A stretch of DNA of 64,000 bases from an uncultured Mucilaginibacter sp. (GCA_903864275.1 CAIPFE010000016.1:20580-84579), one strand, 5' to 3'; shown: positions 40,308-50,371, numbered from the stretch's first letter. A program made the numbers and translations. Notes: a model not told the origin generated them from the sequence alone.

Positions 40308-42554
40308 CTATTTGGGGACAATCCCATGGCCTTCCATCCACCTAAGCCCTTTTATTACCTTGTCTTCTTTATGTTTAGTTTTTGATTCCGACCAATCATA
40401 AAATTCAGCTAAAAGTGCAGTATCATTTACAAGTTGATTGTTTTTTAACATTGCTTCCCTGCAGGCGTAAAGTGTCGCAACTATTTCTATCTCCGCCGAA
40501 GTAAAATCTTCAAAAAGGCTGATCAAATGATAAATGGCTTCGATATCTTTTTCGAAATATTTTTTAAAGTGAGCTTTATGGCCGCCGGCATTTTTCAGCA
40601 TTTTATATTTTAACGGTTCATCCTCGTTGTAGCTGAACCATTCCCGTTGCTGCAATTCTTTATCGAGGTATAATTGTAATTCCCTATCATAAGGCCCCAT
40701 GGCTTTTTTTAGGAAATTGACCGGCAGGTTCATTTGCTGCGTACGTTCACATAAGTAAATGAGCTTTTGCAGCTTAACATGTCCTAAGGTTTGTTTTTGG
40801 TTTAATTGCCAGATGATTTCGGCCGCTAAAAGCAATACTTTGTATTTTTCGTCTTCATTAACAGGTACCTTGTTAACTGGCTGCACTTCTGTTTCAACTT
40901 TTTTGTTTAATGCTTCCCTTAGCACTTGTTGCAACAATTGCTTATTTTGTTGCTGACTTTGTTTGATGCTGGCATCAAGGTCATCACAGGTTTTTAAGAA
41001 GTATTCTAATTTTTGAAGGATTCGGGATTGTTCTGAAAGAGGGGGAAGCGGAATTAAAAATTGTTCGAGATTATATTTTGGTAACCCTTCCCGTCCCGCC
41101 CCCGTAGTTGAAGAAAAAATTAATCCTTGAAAGAAAGGCGATAATATTACCTTATAGCAGTAATTATTATCAATCCCAATTGGCCTAATTATGCATACAT
41201 GTTGACTTACGTTTCCTTCTTCGAACTCCTCCGGTACTAAAACACTTCTGCCTAATGAGCCTCCGGTTATATTTAAAAGTATATCTTTCGAATATACTAT
41301 CGTTCCATTCATTTTTTTGTGAACTTTAGCAGATATGAATTTAATATCATCATAAATTAACCCCTTTTCATAAATATTTTGGGAACGGAAGAATGGCATT
41401 CCTTGAATAGAATAATCGCTTCCTTTTGGCGTACTTCCTGAACCTATTTTTGTACATATTTCTCCTAACCTACAGAAAACCCAATTTTTAGGAATGTTGA
41501 ATGGTATTTCTTCTGCTTTGATCGGCGGTAACGCACTTTCTTTTTTAAATTTTTCTTTTTCAACTTTTATCTTTTTGAGTAACTCACTCGCCGGTTCATC
41601 ACCCAGATTTTGGGGTACCAATTTGCCTTGTACGGCATCCTGCAATAATTGCTGCCGGAGTTTTTTTACTAAATCAAGTTGCCTGGTTAGCTCGGACGTG
41701 ATTTGTGAGGCAACTAGTTGTGATTGGTGAAGGCTTGTTATCGTCTTTTCAACCCTTTCATTGAAATAAGTAACATCTGATTTTAACTGAATATTCTCAA
41801 AATCATATAGAAATTGCAAAATCTTGCGCTGCAAAGATACGGGAGGAACAGGAATTGATATTGAATTAAAATGGGTAGAACCGAAATTTGGTTGCATCCC
41901 CATTAATTGTGGAATAAGTTGTTTTCTAAAGAAATCTGTTTTTAAAAATAAATACAGATAGTTATTCAATAGTACTTTCTCGGAAAAGGTTCTAATTCTC
42001 ATAGTACTTGTATTAAGAATTAAATCCTTGTCAAAACCTTCATACCAACAAGTTTTACCCCAAGATCCACCGGAGCTCGCGAAAAGGATATCTCCTTCTT
42101 GAATTTTAAAATGCTTATATTTTTGCTCGTATTCCTCGTATGATATATATCTTGTAGTTAAATCTAACCTCAACTTATCTTGAGTAATGTTTTGAACATT
42201 TAATAGTTTAACACCTTCTGTACGATATTGGTACGTCCGAATGCCAGGGCCTTCTTGATAAAATGCTACATCTGAAAGAAGAAACCAATTCCAATTATTT
42301 GGAATTTTATATCGCAACCCTAAAATTTGGGTTTTAGGATTAGAACTATTTATTCTTAATTTTTTTTCGGTAAGTAGCCTTTCCTTTTCTTTTTCAATTT
42401 TCTTTAATAATGTCAGACGACCTTCACCCTGCTCGTTTTGCATATAGCTTAATTCATTACTAATAATTTGCAAATACGAACCTACATTTCTATTGAAAAA
42501 TTCCTGCCAATTTAGTGTATTGCCCTTTGAATTTGGCTTTCTTCCTCTACCCAT
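40308..42554 (-). CDS. hsdS: Type I restriction-modification specificity subunit with ~170-aa C-terminal extra domain
   Basis: Two TRD-like halves (IPNNWNWFLLSDVAFYQEGPGIR, IPKNWVFCRLGEICTKIGSGSTPKGS); C-term HVKLQKLIYLCERTQQ...MGPYDRELQ. Confidence 0.92.
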   Translation of the reverse strand: MGRGRKPNSKGNTLNWQEFFNRNVGSYLQIISNELSYMQNEQGEGRLTLLKKIEKEKERLLTEKKLRINSSNPKTQILGLRYKIPNNWNWFLLSDVAFYQEGPGIRTYQYRTEGVKLLNVQNITQDKLRLDLTTRYISYEEYEQKYKHFKIQEGDILFASSGGSWGKTCWYEGFDKDLILNTSTMRIRTFSEKVLLNNYLYLFLKTDFFRKQLIPQLMGMQPNFGSTHFNSISIPVPPVSLQRKILQFLYDFENIQLKSDVTYFNERVEKTITSLHQSQLVASQITSELTRQLDLVKKLRQQLLQDAVQGKLVPQNLGDEPASELLKKIKVEKEKFKKESALPPIKAEEIPFNIPKNWVFCRLGEICTKIGSGSTPKGSDYSIQGMPFFRSQNIYEKGLIYDDIKFISAKVHKKMNGTIVYSKDILLNITGGSLGRSVLVPEEFEEGNVSQHVCIIRPIGIDNNYCYKVILSPFFQGLIFSSTTGAGREGLPKYNLEQFLIPLPPLSEQSRILQKLEYFLKTCDDLDASIKQSQQQNKQLLQQVLREALNKKVETEVQPVNKVPVNEDEKYKVLLLAAEIIWQLNQKQTLGHVKLQKLIYLCERTQQMNLPVNFLKKAMGPYDRELQLYLDKELQQREWFSYNEDEPLKYKMLKNAGGHKAHFKKYFEKDIEAIYHLISLFEDFTSAEIEIVATLYACREAMLKNNQLVNDTALLAEFYDWSESKTKHKEDKVIKGLRWMEGHGIVPK

Positions 42555-43990
42555 TACTTTATAGATGATTTTAACTCTTTTAACAAAAGATTGCTTTTTT
42601 CAAAAGACGCGTGCAGCATTTCCATCAGTTCAGCGCTGCTATATTCATGTGCTTCCTCCGCTTTGGTCGGGTTTTTAATATCCAAATCATAGCCACGTTC
42701 AATAATGGTTTTAATATTTACTTTCCAGGCAATTTCACTTTCCTGGCGGTTATCCCACCAGTCTTTTATAGGTTCAAATTCCTTTACTTGTATAGGTCGG
42801 GTTTTGTTATACGCTTTATAACCTTCGGGCATACGGTGTTCATAATACCAAATTTCTTTAGTCGGTTTACCCTTATCAAAAAATAACAAATTGGTGGCGA
42901 CAGTAGCATAGGGCTGAAAAACAGAATTTGGCAAACGGATAATAGTATGCAGATTACAATCTGTTAATAATTTTTGCCTTATCCTTTGTTTTACGCCGTC
43001 GCCGGTCAAACTGCCATCCGGCAAAACTATCCCTGCGCGGCCGCCTTGTTTCAGCAGGTGGATCATTAATATTAAAAACAGGTCGGCGCTTTCCTTTGTG
43101 CGGTACGTTTGCGGGAAATTGGTTTCGTTATTATTGGCCACTATCCCTCCAAATGGCGGGTTCGCCAGGATGATATTTACGCGGTGCTTTTCGGTAAAAT
43201 TGCTCAAAGGCTGGTCTAGCGCATCCCGAAATTGGATATTCGGCACCTCGATATCGTGCAAAATTAAATTGGTGGTAGCCAATAAATAGGGTAATCCTTT
43301 ATATTCCCAGCCTGCAATATTTTCTTCAATGCTTTTGCGGTCTTCAACGCTTTTCGCCTGTTTTTTTAAATGTTCAATGGCGCAGGTCAAATACCCGCCG
43401 GTACCGCATGCCGGGTCCAATATTTTTTCACCAAGCTGCGGGTTGATAATTTCGGTAATAAATTGCGTTATGGCCCGGGGGGTATAAAACTCGCCGCTTT
43501 TGCCGGCGCTTTGCAGTTCCTTTAAAATAGTTTCGTACAATTCGCCAAAGGCATGGCGGTCTTTCGCGATATTAAAGTCAATTTCGTTTAGCTTGTTCAG
43601 CACTTTGCGGATATTGATACCGCTTTTCATGTAGTTGTTGTTGCCTTCAAAAACTTCGCGCACAATTACCGCCCGCTGGTTGCCGGTGCTTAAATCCAGG
43701 TTACGCATGGCAGGAAATAGCTGGCGGTCTACAAATTCTAACAAGGTATCCCCCGTCATCCCTTCATCGTCCCCTGCCCAGTTGCCTTTTTCTTTTACCC
43801 AATGAAATTTGTCAGGGATAGGCGAGGTATATGTTTCATCCAGCAGTTCCAGTTCCTTGTCCTTATCCGAAAATATTTTCAGGAAAAGCATCCAGCCCAA
43901 TTGTTCAATGCGCTGGGCATCACCGTTCAGGCCGGTATCCTGCCACATGATATTCTGAATGCTTTTTACTATGCCGCTTATATTGCTCAT
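42554..43990 (-). CDS. hsdM: Type I restriction-modification DNA methyltransferase subunit
   Basis: GEFYTPRAITQFITEIINPQLGEKILDPACGTGGYL; NPPFGG. Confidence 0.96.
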   Translation of the reverse strand: MSNISGIVKSIQNIMWQDTGLNGDAQRIEQLGWMLFLKIFSDKDKELELLDETYTSPIPDKFHWVKEKGNWAGDDEGMTGDTLLEFVDRQLFPAMRNLDLSTGNQRAVIVREVFEGNNNYMKSGINIRKVLNKLNEIDFNIAKDRHAFGELYETILKELQSAGKSGEFYTPRAITQFITEIINPQLGEKILDPACGTGGYLTCAIEHLKKQAKSVEDRKSIEENIAGWEYKGLPYLLATTNLILHDIEVPNIQFRDALDQPLSNFTEKHRVNIILANPPFGGIVANNNETNFPQTYRTKESADLFLILMIHLLKQGGRAGIVLPDGSLTGDGVKQRIRQKLLTDCNLHTIIRLPNSVFQPYATVATNLLFFDKGKPTKEIWYYEHRMPEGYKAYNKTRPIQVKEFEPIKDWWDNRQESEIAWKVNIKTIIERGYDLDIKNPTKAEEAHEYSSAELMEMLHASFEKSNLLLKELKSSIK

Positions 43991-44012
43991 GTATTTGTTT
44001 ATTCGTATAGGG

Positions 44013-45323
44013 TTATTTCAATTTTTTATTTTTAAGCTGTTCCAACTCGGCATTTAACTCCGCTATCAGTTCTTTTTCGGTTGGCAGGTATAATTTGTAT
44101 TTGGAAGCGAAAAGGTGCTTGCTTTCATTCAATACCGAGTATTTTACGATAGTCTCCTTTTTTTCGGTGCAAAGGATCAGCCCGATGGTAGGGTTATCTG
44201 ATGTTTGTTTTACCTGGTCTTCGTAATAACGCACATACAGATCCATCTGGCCGATATCCTGGTGGGTGAGTTTACCCACTTTTAAATCAACTAATACAAA
44301 ACATTTTAAAATATAGTTGTAAAAAACCAGGTCGATAAAGAAGTGCTCATCATCTGCCGATATTCTTTGCTGCCTGGCAACAAATGAAAAGCCTTTGCCC
44401 AATTCCAATAAAAACAGCTGTAATTTATTAAGCAGCTCGGTTTCCAGTTCCTTTTCGTACAAGGTGGCATTGGGTTGCAACTGCAAAAACTCCAGTACGT
44501 AAGGGTCTTTTACAAAATCAAGAACGGAAGGTTTATCCTGTGCGGCTTCCTTTTCAGCTTGCTGAATTAATGCTTTTTTATTTTTTGAAGATAGCAGCCT
44601 TTCAAAATATAACGAGTTGATCTGCCTTTCCAAAGTACGGGTGCTCCAGTTTTGCCCTGCGGCCTCGTTCATATAATATGTTCGGGCTTCCTCATTTTCA
44701 ACCCGCATCAGTAAGCGGTAATGCGTCCAGCTCAATTCTCTACGCAGTGCGTAGAGAATTGGAGAGGCAGAATTTTCATCTTCCAATTTCCTACGCAGTG
44801 CGGAGGATTTTTCATCGGTTGTGAAATAGCTATGAGACGGAGCAGTCTTTGAACCGGAATTTTCGTTTTTCAATTCGTGACGCAGTTCGTCACGAATTGA
44901 AAAATCAGTTGGCTCGTCCGATGGGGAATTAGTTTTTGAGCCTGAATCTTCGTCCCCTGATTTCCGACGCAATGCGTCGGATTTTTCGGAGATTGACAAA
45001 TCCTCAGTATTTTCTAATTTCCTACGCACTGCGTAGGAAATTGGGTTGGCTGTAAATACCTGGTAAAATTTTCTAAAATTCTCAAGGTTAACAACCGTAA
45101 ATCCTTTGCCAAAATCGCTGGTTAACTTCTTTGAAAGTTCTTTTAAAACAGCCCCGCCGTAGACAGCCCTATCTTCGCCTTGTTGTTCTTCTTCAACTAT
45201 CCGCCTGCCAATTTCCCAATAAGCCACAACCATTGCAAAATTGACCGCTCTTACAGCATTGGCCTTTGCCTGCTCTAAAATATTTTTAATATCCGTGTAT
45301 AAACCGCCTGTCGCCATCTTCAT
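44013..45323 (-). CDS. DUF1016/YhcG-type PDDEXK nuclease domain protein embedded in type I RM operon, with repeat-expanded linker
   Basis: N-term NFAMVVAYWEIGRRIVEEEQQG; C-term FIDLVFYNYILKCFVLVDLKVGKLTHQDIGQMDLYVRYYE. Confidence 0.92.
   Translation of the reverse strand: MKMATGGLYTDIKNILEQAKANAVRAVNFAMVVAYWEIGRRIVEEEQQGEDRAVYGGAVLKELSKKLTSDFGKGFTVVNLENFRKFYQVFTANPISYAVRRKLENTEDLSISEKSDALRRKSGDEDSGSKTNSPSDEPTDFSIRDELRHELKNENSGSKTAPSHSYFTTDEKSSALRRKLEDENSASPILYALRRELSWTHYRLLMRVENEEARTYYMNEAAGQNWSTRTLERQINSLYFERLLSSKNKKALIQQAEKEAAQDKPSVLDFVKDPYVLEFLQLQPNATLYEKELETELLNKLQLFLLELGKGFSFVARQQRISADDEHFFIDLVFYNYILKCFVLVDLKVGKLTHQDIGQMDLYVRYYEDQVKQTSDNPTIGLILCTEKKETIVKYSVLNESKHLFASKYKLYLPTEKELIAELNAELEQLKNKKLK
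44733..45042. repeat. Cluster of five covarying palindromes inside the DUF1016 CDS
   Basis: 44733..44761, 44789..44807, 44866..44904, 44963..44981, 45016..45042; shared core ACGCA-N-TGCGT. Confidence 0.95.
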
Positions 45324-45324
45324 A

Positions 45325-47715
45325 TTAAGCTGTTTGATACAATTCCTTTTCCAAATCTTTTACCGCTTCCTGATAATTGCCTTTGCCGCCAAAAATACCA
45401 TTTACAATTTCATAAGCCGAACCAAATTCATCGAAAGGATTTACCCTTAAAACTTCCATACTTTCCATGTTGGTTATGCCTTCATCTGCATATTTATCCA
45501 ACAAAGCCTCTAAAACCTTTTTTGCCTGGTCGCCATATTTTGTAAAGTAATTCCGCTTCTTCACATTATTTGCCCGTTCTTTCCTGGTTAATGGCGGCTG
45601 GTCATAAGCCACATGGCAAATCAAATCAAACAGGTCTACCTCTTTATTTACAGCATCGTACAAAGCTTCCACCATTACCCCCTGCTCTTGTAACTCCGCT
45701 ATAATAGCTTCCTTTCTGTCGGTGCTATTCCATTTATTCAAAAAATCATTTATAGAAGCAAATTGTTGTTTTATGATTTCTTTGGTGTGCGCCTGCAGGC
45801 TCACGGTAATTGGTTTCCCATGCTGGTCAAAATACATTTCACGGCTTATCAAAACCGAAACATCGACGCCGTTTACATAAATTTTCTCCCTTTTTTTGTA
45901 TTCCACAAACGGCTCCGAAGCCAAATCCCTTATTTCCGGTTTTTCAATCTGTATTTCATCCCCGGTTAGTCCATCAATGATGGGCGTTTCATCTTGTTCT
46001 TCTTCGTCAATTATATTTCCCAGGTCAGTATCCTGTGAAACAGGCTTGATCCGTATTGGGTCACCGTCAAAATCTTTATCGGCGAATAAATCCGTTGCAT
46101 TCCTGAAATCTAAAATTGTAAAATATAACTTGCCAAATTCTTCGTTGATTCGGGTGCCCCGCCCTATGATCTGTTTAAACTTTGTCATCGATGCTATATT
46201 AGCATCCAAAACAATTACTTTACAGGTTTGCGCATCAACCCCGGTGGTCATTAATTCTGATGTAGTTGCAATTACCGGGTATGGCTCTTCGGGATTAGTA
46301 AAGTTATCTAACTCACGTTTCCCTTCTTCATTATCCCCGGTTATCTGCATAATGTATTTGTAGCTAACCGAAACCAAATCTGCATTTTGGTTTGCTAACG
46401 CGGTTCGCATACGTTCGGCGTGATCAATATCACTGCAAAACACAATTGTTTTTGCAAAGCGGTCATAGCCTTTTAAAAATTCGGTCAGCTTAGCAGCAAC
46501 CAGGTCGGTACGTTCATCAATCACCAAACTTTTATCAAAGTCCCTCCGGTTATAAATCCGGTCTTCCACCTCAACCCCGTTTTTATCTGTTTTGCCGTGT
46601 TCAGGCCGCCAACCTTCGGCATCAATATCCAAACTTATCCTGATAACCCTATAGGGCGCAAGGAAACCGTCATCAATACCTTGTTTTAAGGAATAGGTAT
46701 ATACGGGGTCGCCAAAATATTCTGTATTGCTTGTTACCCTGGTTTCCTTTGGCGTTGCAGTTAAGCCAATGTGTGTTGCGTTTTTAAAATAAGATAATAT
46801 TTCACGCCATGAGCTATCGTCTTTTGCACTCCCCCTGTGACACTCATCAATTACGATGAGGTCAAAAAAATCACGCGAAAACTGTTTATAAACGTTGGCG
46901 TCTTCGTCGCTGCCTGATAAACCCTGGTATAGGGCTAAATAAATTTCGTAGCTTTTATCAATTTGGCGTTGTTTTACAACAGTCATTTTATCTTTAAAGT
47001 GCTTAAAATCTCCGCGCCGGGTTTGGTCAATCAATGCCCTGCGGTCGGCCAAAAATAAAATGCGCTTTTTGGTACCACTTTTCCATAGCCGGTGAATGAT
47101 TTGGAAAGCAGTATATGTTTTGCCTGTTCCGGTAGCCATTACTAATAGCAACCTATTTTGCCCTTTTGCTATAGCCTCAACAGTTCTGTTTACTGCAATT
47201 TGCTGATAGTAACGGGGCTTTCGACTTGTGCCGTCAAAATAATAATCCTGCGAAGCGATCTTTTCGGCATCAGGGGTAGTTATTCCTTTGTATTTTTTGT
47301 ATTTGTCCCAAAGCTGGGATGGTGTCGGAAAGCTATCTATATCAATTGCCGTTTCAATTTCGCCGTCTGTCGCAGTACGGTCATGAAACAGGAACCCATC
47401 GCCATTACTGCTGAATACACAAGGTATATCCAAAATTTTAGCATAATCTAATGCCTGTTGAATCCCTGCCCTAACGGAATGGTTGTTATCCTTAGCTTCA
47501 ATAATGGCTATAGGAATATTCGGTTTGTAATAAAGGATATAGTCTGCCCTTTTTTGTTTACCCCTGGCAGTCAATTTTCCGCGAACGTATATTTTACCAT
47601 CGGTAAATGAAACTTCCTCCAGTAATTGTGTGAGTTTATTCCAACCGGCCTGTTCAACAGCAGGTGTTATAAATTTGGTACAAATATCACGTTCTGATAA
47701 GGTTTTTTTATCCAT
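45325..47715 (-). CDS. hsdR: Type I restriction enzyme R subunit (EcoEI-like DEAD/DEAH helicase-nuclease)
   Basis: IAIIEAKDNNHSVRAGIQQALDYAKIL; LLVMATGTGKTYTAFQI; DECHRGSAKDDSSWR. Confidence 0.95.
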   Translation of the reverse strand: MDKKTLSERDICTKFITPAVEQAGWNKLTQLLEEVSFTDGKIYVRGKLTARGKQKRADYILYYKPNIPIAIIEAKDNNHSVRAGIQQALDYAKILDIPCVFSSNGDGFLFHDRTATDGEIETAIDIDSFPTPSQLWDKYKKYKGITTPDAEKIASQDYYFDGTSRKPRYYQQIAVNRTVEAIAKGQNRLLLVMATGTGKTYTAFQIIHRLWKSGTKKRILFLADRRALIDQTRRGDFKHFKDKMTVVKQRQIDKSYEIYLALYQGLSGSDEDANVYKQFSRDFFDLIVIDECHRGSAKDDSSWREILSYFKNATHIGLTATPKETRVTSNTEYFGDPVYTYSLKQGIDDGFLAPYRVIRISLDIDAEGWRPEHGKTDKNGVEVEDRIYNRRDFDKSLVIDERTDLVAAKLTEFLKGYDRFAKTIVFCSDIDHAERMRTALANQNADLVSVSYKYIMQITGDNEEGKRELDNFTNPEEPYPVIATTSELMTTGVDAQTCKVIVLDANIASMTKFKQIIGRGTRINEEFGKLYFTILDFRNATDLFADKDFDGDPIRIKPVSQDTDLGNIIDEEEQDETPIIDGLTGDEIQIEKPEIRDLASEPFVEYKKREKIYVNGVDVSVLISREMYFDQHGKPITVSLQAHTKEIIKQQFASINDFLNKWNSTDRKEAIIAELQEQGVMVEALYDAVNKEVDLFDLICHVAYDQPPLTRKERANNVKKRNYFTKYGDQAKKVLEALLDKYADEGITNMESMEVLRVNPFDEFGSAYEIVNGIFGGKGNYQEAVKDLEKELYQTA

Positions 47716-47989
47716 AGTGATAATTACTGGAAATTCTCAACTGATCTAAATATTAAAAAAAAAGAAAGGTTTTCACAAATCTAATCGTATTGGTGTTATT
47801 TTGATCTTTTCCAAAAGATTTTTTTTGCCCTTTCTGGTGTTATCACCAGCATGCCCCAGCGTGCTTTGGTCAACCAAACATTACGGTTTGTTGGAGAAAA
47901 CTCCAACAAAGGCGGAAAGGCGAAATAGTATCATTTTTTTGTCTTCGCGGAGGTGTTTTCGCCAAATGTTCTTTTTTGCATTTTTTGAG

Positions 47990-48082
47990 TATTCGCAAAA
48001 ATTAACCAATTGATTTTCAAGCGTTCACGATAAATAAATCGCCCGTGCTATTGCGAAGTGAACATGAACATGAACGCTTTGC
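47990..48082. repeat. Direct repeat copy A (about 93 bp)
   Basis: TATTCGCAAAAATTAACCAATTGATTTTCAAGCGTTCACG...TTGCGAAGTGAACATGAACATGAACGCTTTGCC; partner at 51077..51167. Confidence 0.8.
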
Positions 48083-48086
48083 CTGG

Positions 48087-49568
48087 TCAATAGGCGTTTT
48101 GCTGCAGCACTATATCAAAACTGTTTGGCCTCAGGGTTTTGCGCGCTATATAGGCCACGGCAAAACTATCAGCAAACCACATGGCAGCGGCGCCGTCTGA
48201 ATAATCCGGATCGCTGATATGTTTTTTGGAGAGCGCCAGCATTTTTTCCCATGTGCCGCTGGCAAGGTCCAAACAGCCATATATACCCGTTACGGTGGTT
48301 AAGCCGCTTTTTTCGTTGCTGATGACATACATTTTGTTTTTCGCGATGTGGTACGCAACAGGCAGGAAACGATTGGGATACTTGTAGTTTGCAGGCAGTA
48401 TCTGCTGAAACCGTGTCGCCAGGTTTTCGTCGTACCCGTTAACCAGCACCGAATTCTCACAATCCCAGCTGCCATAACTGCTGGATTCAAAATGCCTTGA
48501 GGTTACCGTTGCGATCACGGTGCCGTTAACCTCGGCCAGGTACCTGATGTGCAGGCCCTTACGCGCCCCCAGGTCACAATCGTCGGCCTTTTTGTTGATC
48601 TTCACAAAGCTTTTTTCGAGCGCCTTCACATGGTCGCGGTCAAAAGTTTCGGTAACAAACAGCTTTTTCCCGCTAGCGAAATCCAGTTTGCCTACACCGA
48701 GCTCGGCATTTTCGTGCTCCGTGGAGTAGCTGGTGCCATAGTACACAACATCGGGATGGACGGATGAAGGCTGCATCAAAAACTCTTCCGAAACGTCGGT
48801 ACGGTCATTTGGCACAAACGATACATCGGCATTTAATTGTTTTGCAGGGCTGCTGCTCCCGGCAGGATATTTATACACCTCGATAGACGGCCCGTTAAAC
48901 CAGGCGATAAAAAGGTCGCCCTGCTTATTTGCGCACCAGTTTACCAGGCTGCCGCTTGCTATTGGCAGTTTAATCATGGCGGGTTCTAATTTGTCACCCA
49001 GGGTAACCACGTCCAGCTCGCGCGTCTCGTTAAACTCGCGGGCGTACTTTCCCATCGAAAACAGCGCGAAAATGCCCGGCAGGGCAACATGCATTTTGCG
49101 CTGGAATGTTGTTTGCCGCACGCAAAGCTTTACAAAGCCGCCCTCACCCGTAAATATCTCGGGTATTTCTACATAATTCTCGTCGCCGTGGTAGATCTCT
49201 TTTTGCGCCAGCTGTTTGCCGTTTGCAGGGTCAATCAGGTAGGCGATATAGGTGTTCCCGGCGCCCTTAAAGGTGCTGTGCTCGGTAGCTGCTATGGCGA
49301 CGATCTTATCCTTAAACCTGGCCGTTTTTAGCACATACCCGGCAAAAGTGCTCCGCCAGGCCATCTGCATTTGGTCGTTTACGGCTACCACATCGAAATT
49401 TTCGTTATCGATATCCAGCGTTACGATATTGGTATGGCCGTCCCAAACAAAGCTAACCACCGACTTTACGTTATTGTAAAAATCCTTGTAAACAGACATG
49501 GCTTCCTCCTGGGCGGCCAATGCTAAGGGAAATAATAAAAACAGGCAGGGCAGTAAATATTTTTTCAT
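48087..49568 (-). CDS. Hypothetical secreted protein (493 aa, signal peptide)
   Basis: MKKYLLPCLFLLFPLALAAQ signal; no recognised family. Confidence 0.65.
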   Translation of the reverse strand: MKKYLLPCLFLLFPLALAAQEEAMSVYKDFYNNVKSVVSFVWDGHTNIVTLDIDNENFDVVAVNDQMQMAWRSTFAGYVLKTARFKDKIVAIAATEHSTFKGAGNTYIAYLIDPANGKQLAQKEIYHGDENYVEIPEIFTGEGGFVKLCVRQTTFQRKMHVALPGIFALFSMGKYAREFNETRELDVVTLGDKLEPAMIKLPIASGSLVNWCANKQGDLFIAWFNGPSIEVYKYPAGSSSPAKQLNADVSFVPNDRTDVSEEFLMQPSSVHPDVVYYGTSYSTEHENAELGVGKLDFASGKKLFVTETFDRDHVKALEKSFVKINKKADDCDLGARKGLHIRYLAEVNGTVIATVTSRHFESSSYGSWDCENSVLVNGYDENLATRFQQILPANYKYPNRFLPVAYHIAKNKMYVISNEKSGLTTVTGIYGCLDLASGTWEKMLALSKKHISDPDYSDGAAAMWFADSFAVAYIARKTLRPNSFDIVLQQNAY

Positions 49569-49762
49569 GATAAGCGCGATTGGTAGGTCAATAGTAAGTA
49601 AATTATTGGGAATATCAATGGTGAGTGGTTAGTGGCAGTGGCAGGAGCGACTCGCAGTTATGCAGCATCCCGGCGTAGCCCACTCAATATAAATTTGCCC
49701 CGTGCAACCATCTCGCGCCAAAATTCATCTTGCTTATATAGTTCATCCTAAAATTATAGCAA

Positions 49763-50308
49763 ATGAAAAAAATATTATTAACCCCCAAATTTATAATGCT
49801 GACTGCCGCGTTTATGTTAGCAATTACCTTCACCCATGCACAGGACAAAACAAAGCGCATAGGCCACAGGCCGAAGAGCGGTTCGGCAAACAGCAGCTTC
49901 GATGTGGTTAAAGGCCACCAGGTGGGCATTAAAATAAATGCGGGCCATAAACCTGTACAACTGCTGCAACTCAACTTCGACGCCGAAAGTGAGGGCAGCG
50001 ACAGCGTTAAATTTAAAGTAAACGTGTACCGCTTTGACGATGTAACGCCCGGCGAAAACCTGGTGAAACAAGTGGTAACCGGTGCCCTAACAAGAGGCAA
50101 AAACCGCGTCTCGGTTGATCTTTCGCCCTACAACATTATCGCAAAAGGCCGCATACTGGTGGCTATTGAATGGATAAAAAACGGCCCGGCCGACAACCGT
50201 TTCGCCATAGGCCTGTTTAACGGCGGCACTTACCACTACGAAGACGGCGTATGGAAAAAAGTCCCCATTGCCGGCGTTGATTTTAATTTGCTGGTGAGGA
50301 AGGTGTGA
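49763..50308 (+). CDS. Hypothetical secreted protein
   Basis: Signal MKKILLTPKFIMLTAAFMLAITFTHAQ; beta-rich. Confidence 0.65.
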   Translation: MKKILLTPKFIMLTAAFMLAITFTHAQDKTKRIGHRPKSGSANSSFDVVKGHQVGIKINAGHKPVQLLQLNFDAESEGSDSVKFKVNVYRFDDVTPGENLVKQVVTGALTRGKNRVSVDLSPYNIIAKGRILVAIEWIKNGPADNRFAIGLFNGGTYHYEDGVWKKVPIAGVDFNLLVRKV

Positions 50309-50336
50309 TGGTGAAAGCAGTTTTCAAGTGTTCCCA

Positions 50337-50368
50337 ATTTGGTAATTTTAATAAAAATAATATCTTTG
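50337..50368 (+). promoter_or_regulatory. Bacteroidota-type promoter (TTTG -33, TATCTTTG -7) for higBA
   Basis: TTTG 50337..50340 and TATCTTTG 50361..50368 with 20-nt spacing. Confidence 0.5.
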
Positions 50369-50371
50369 TCT

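Noticed and set aside
41041-42400. Phase-variable or frameshifted hsdS
   Set aside because: The hsdS frame is intact over 748 codons and I saw no long homopolymer or simple repeat tract in it, nor a second inverted hsdS copy in the window.
47785-48013. 70-aa ORF upstream of hsdR as a possible RM controller protein
   Set aside because: No HTH or start-site features; lies in repeat-rich intergenic DNA.
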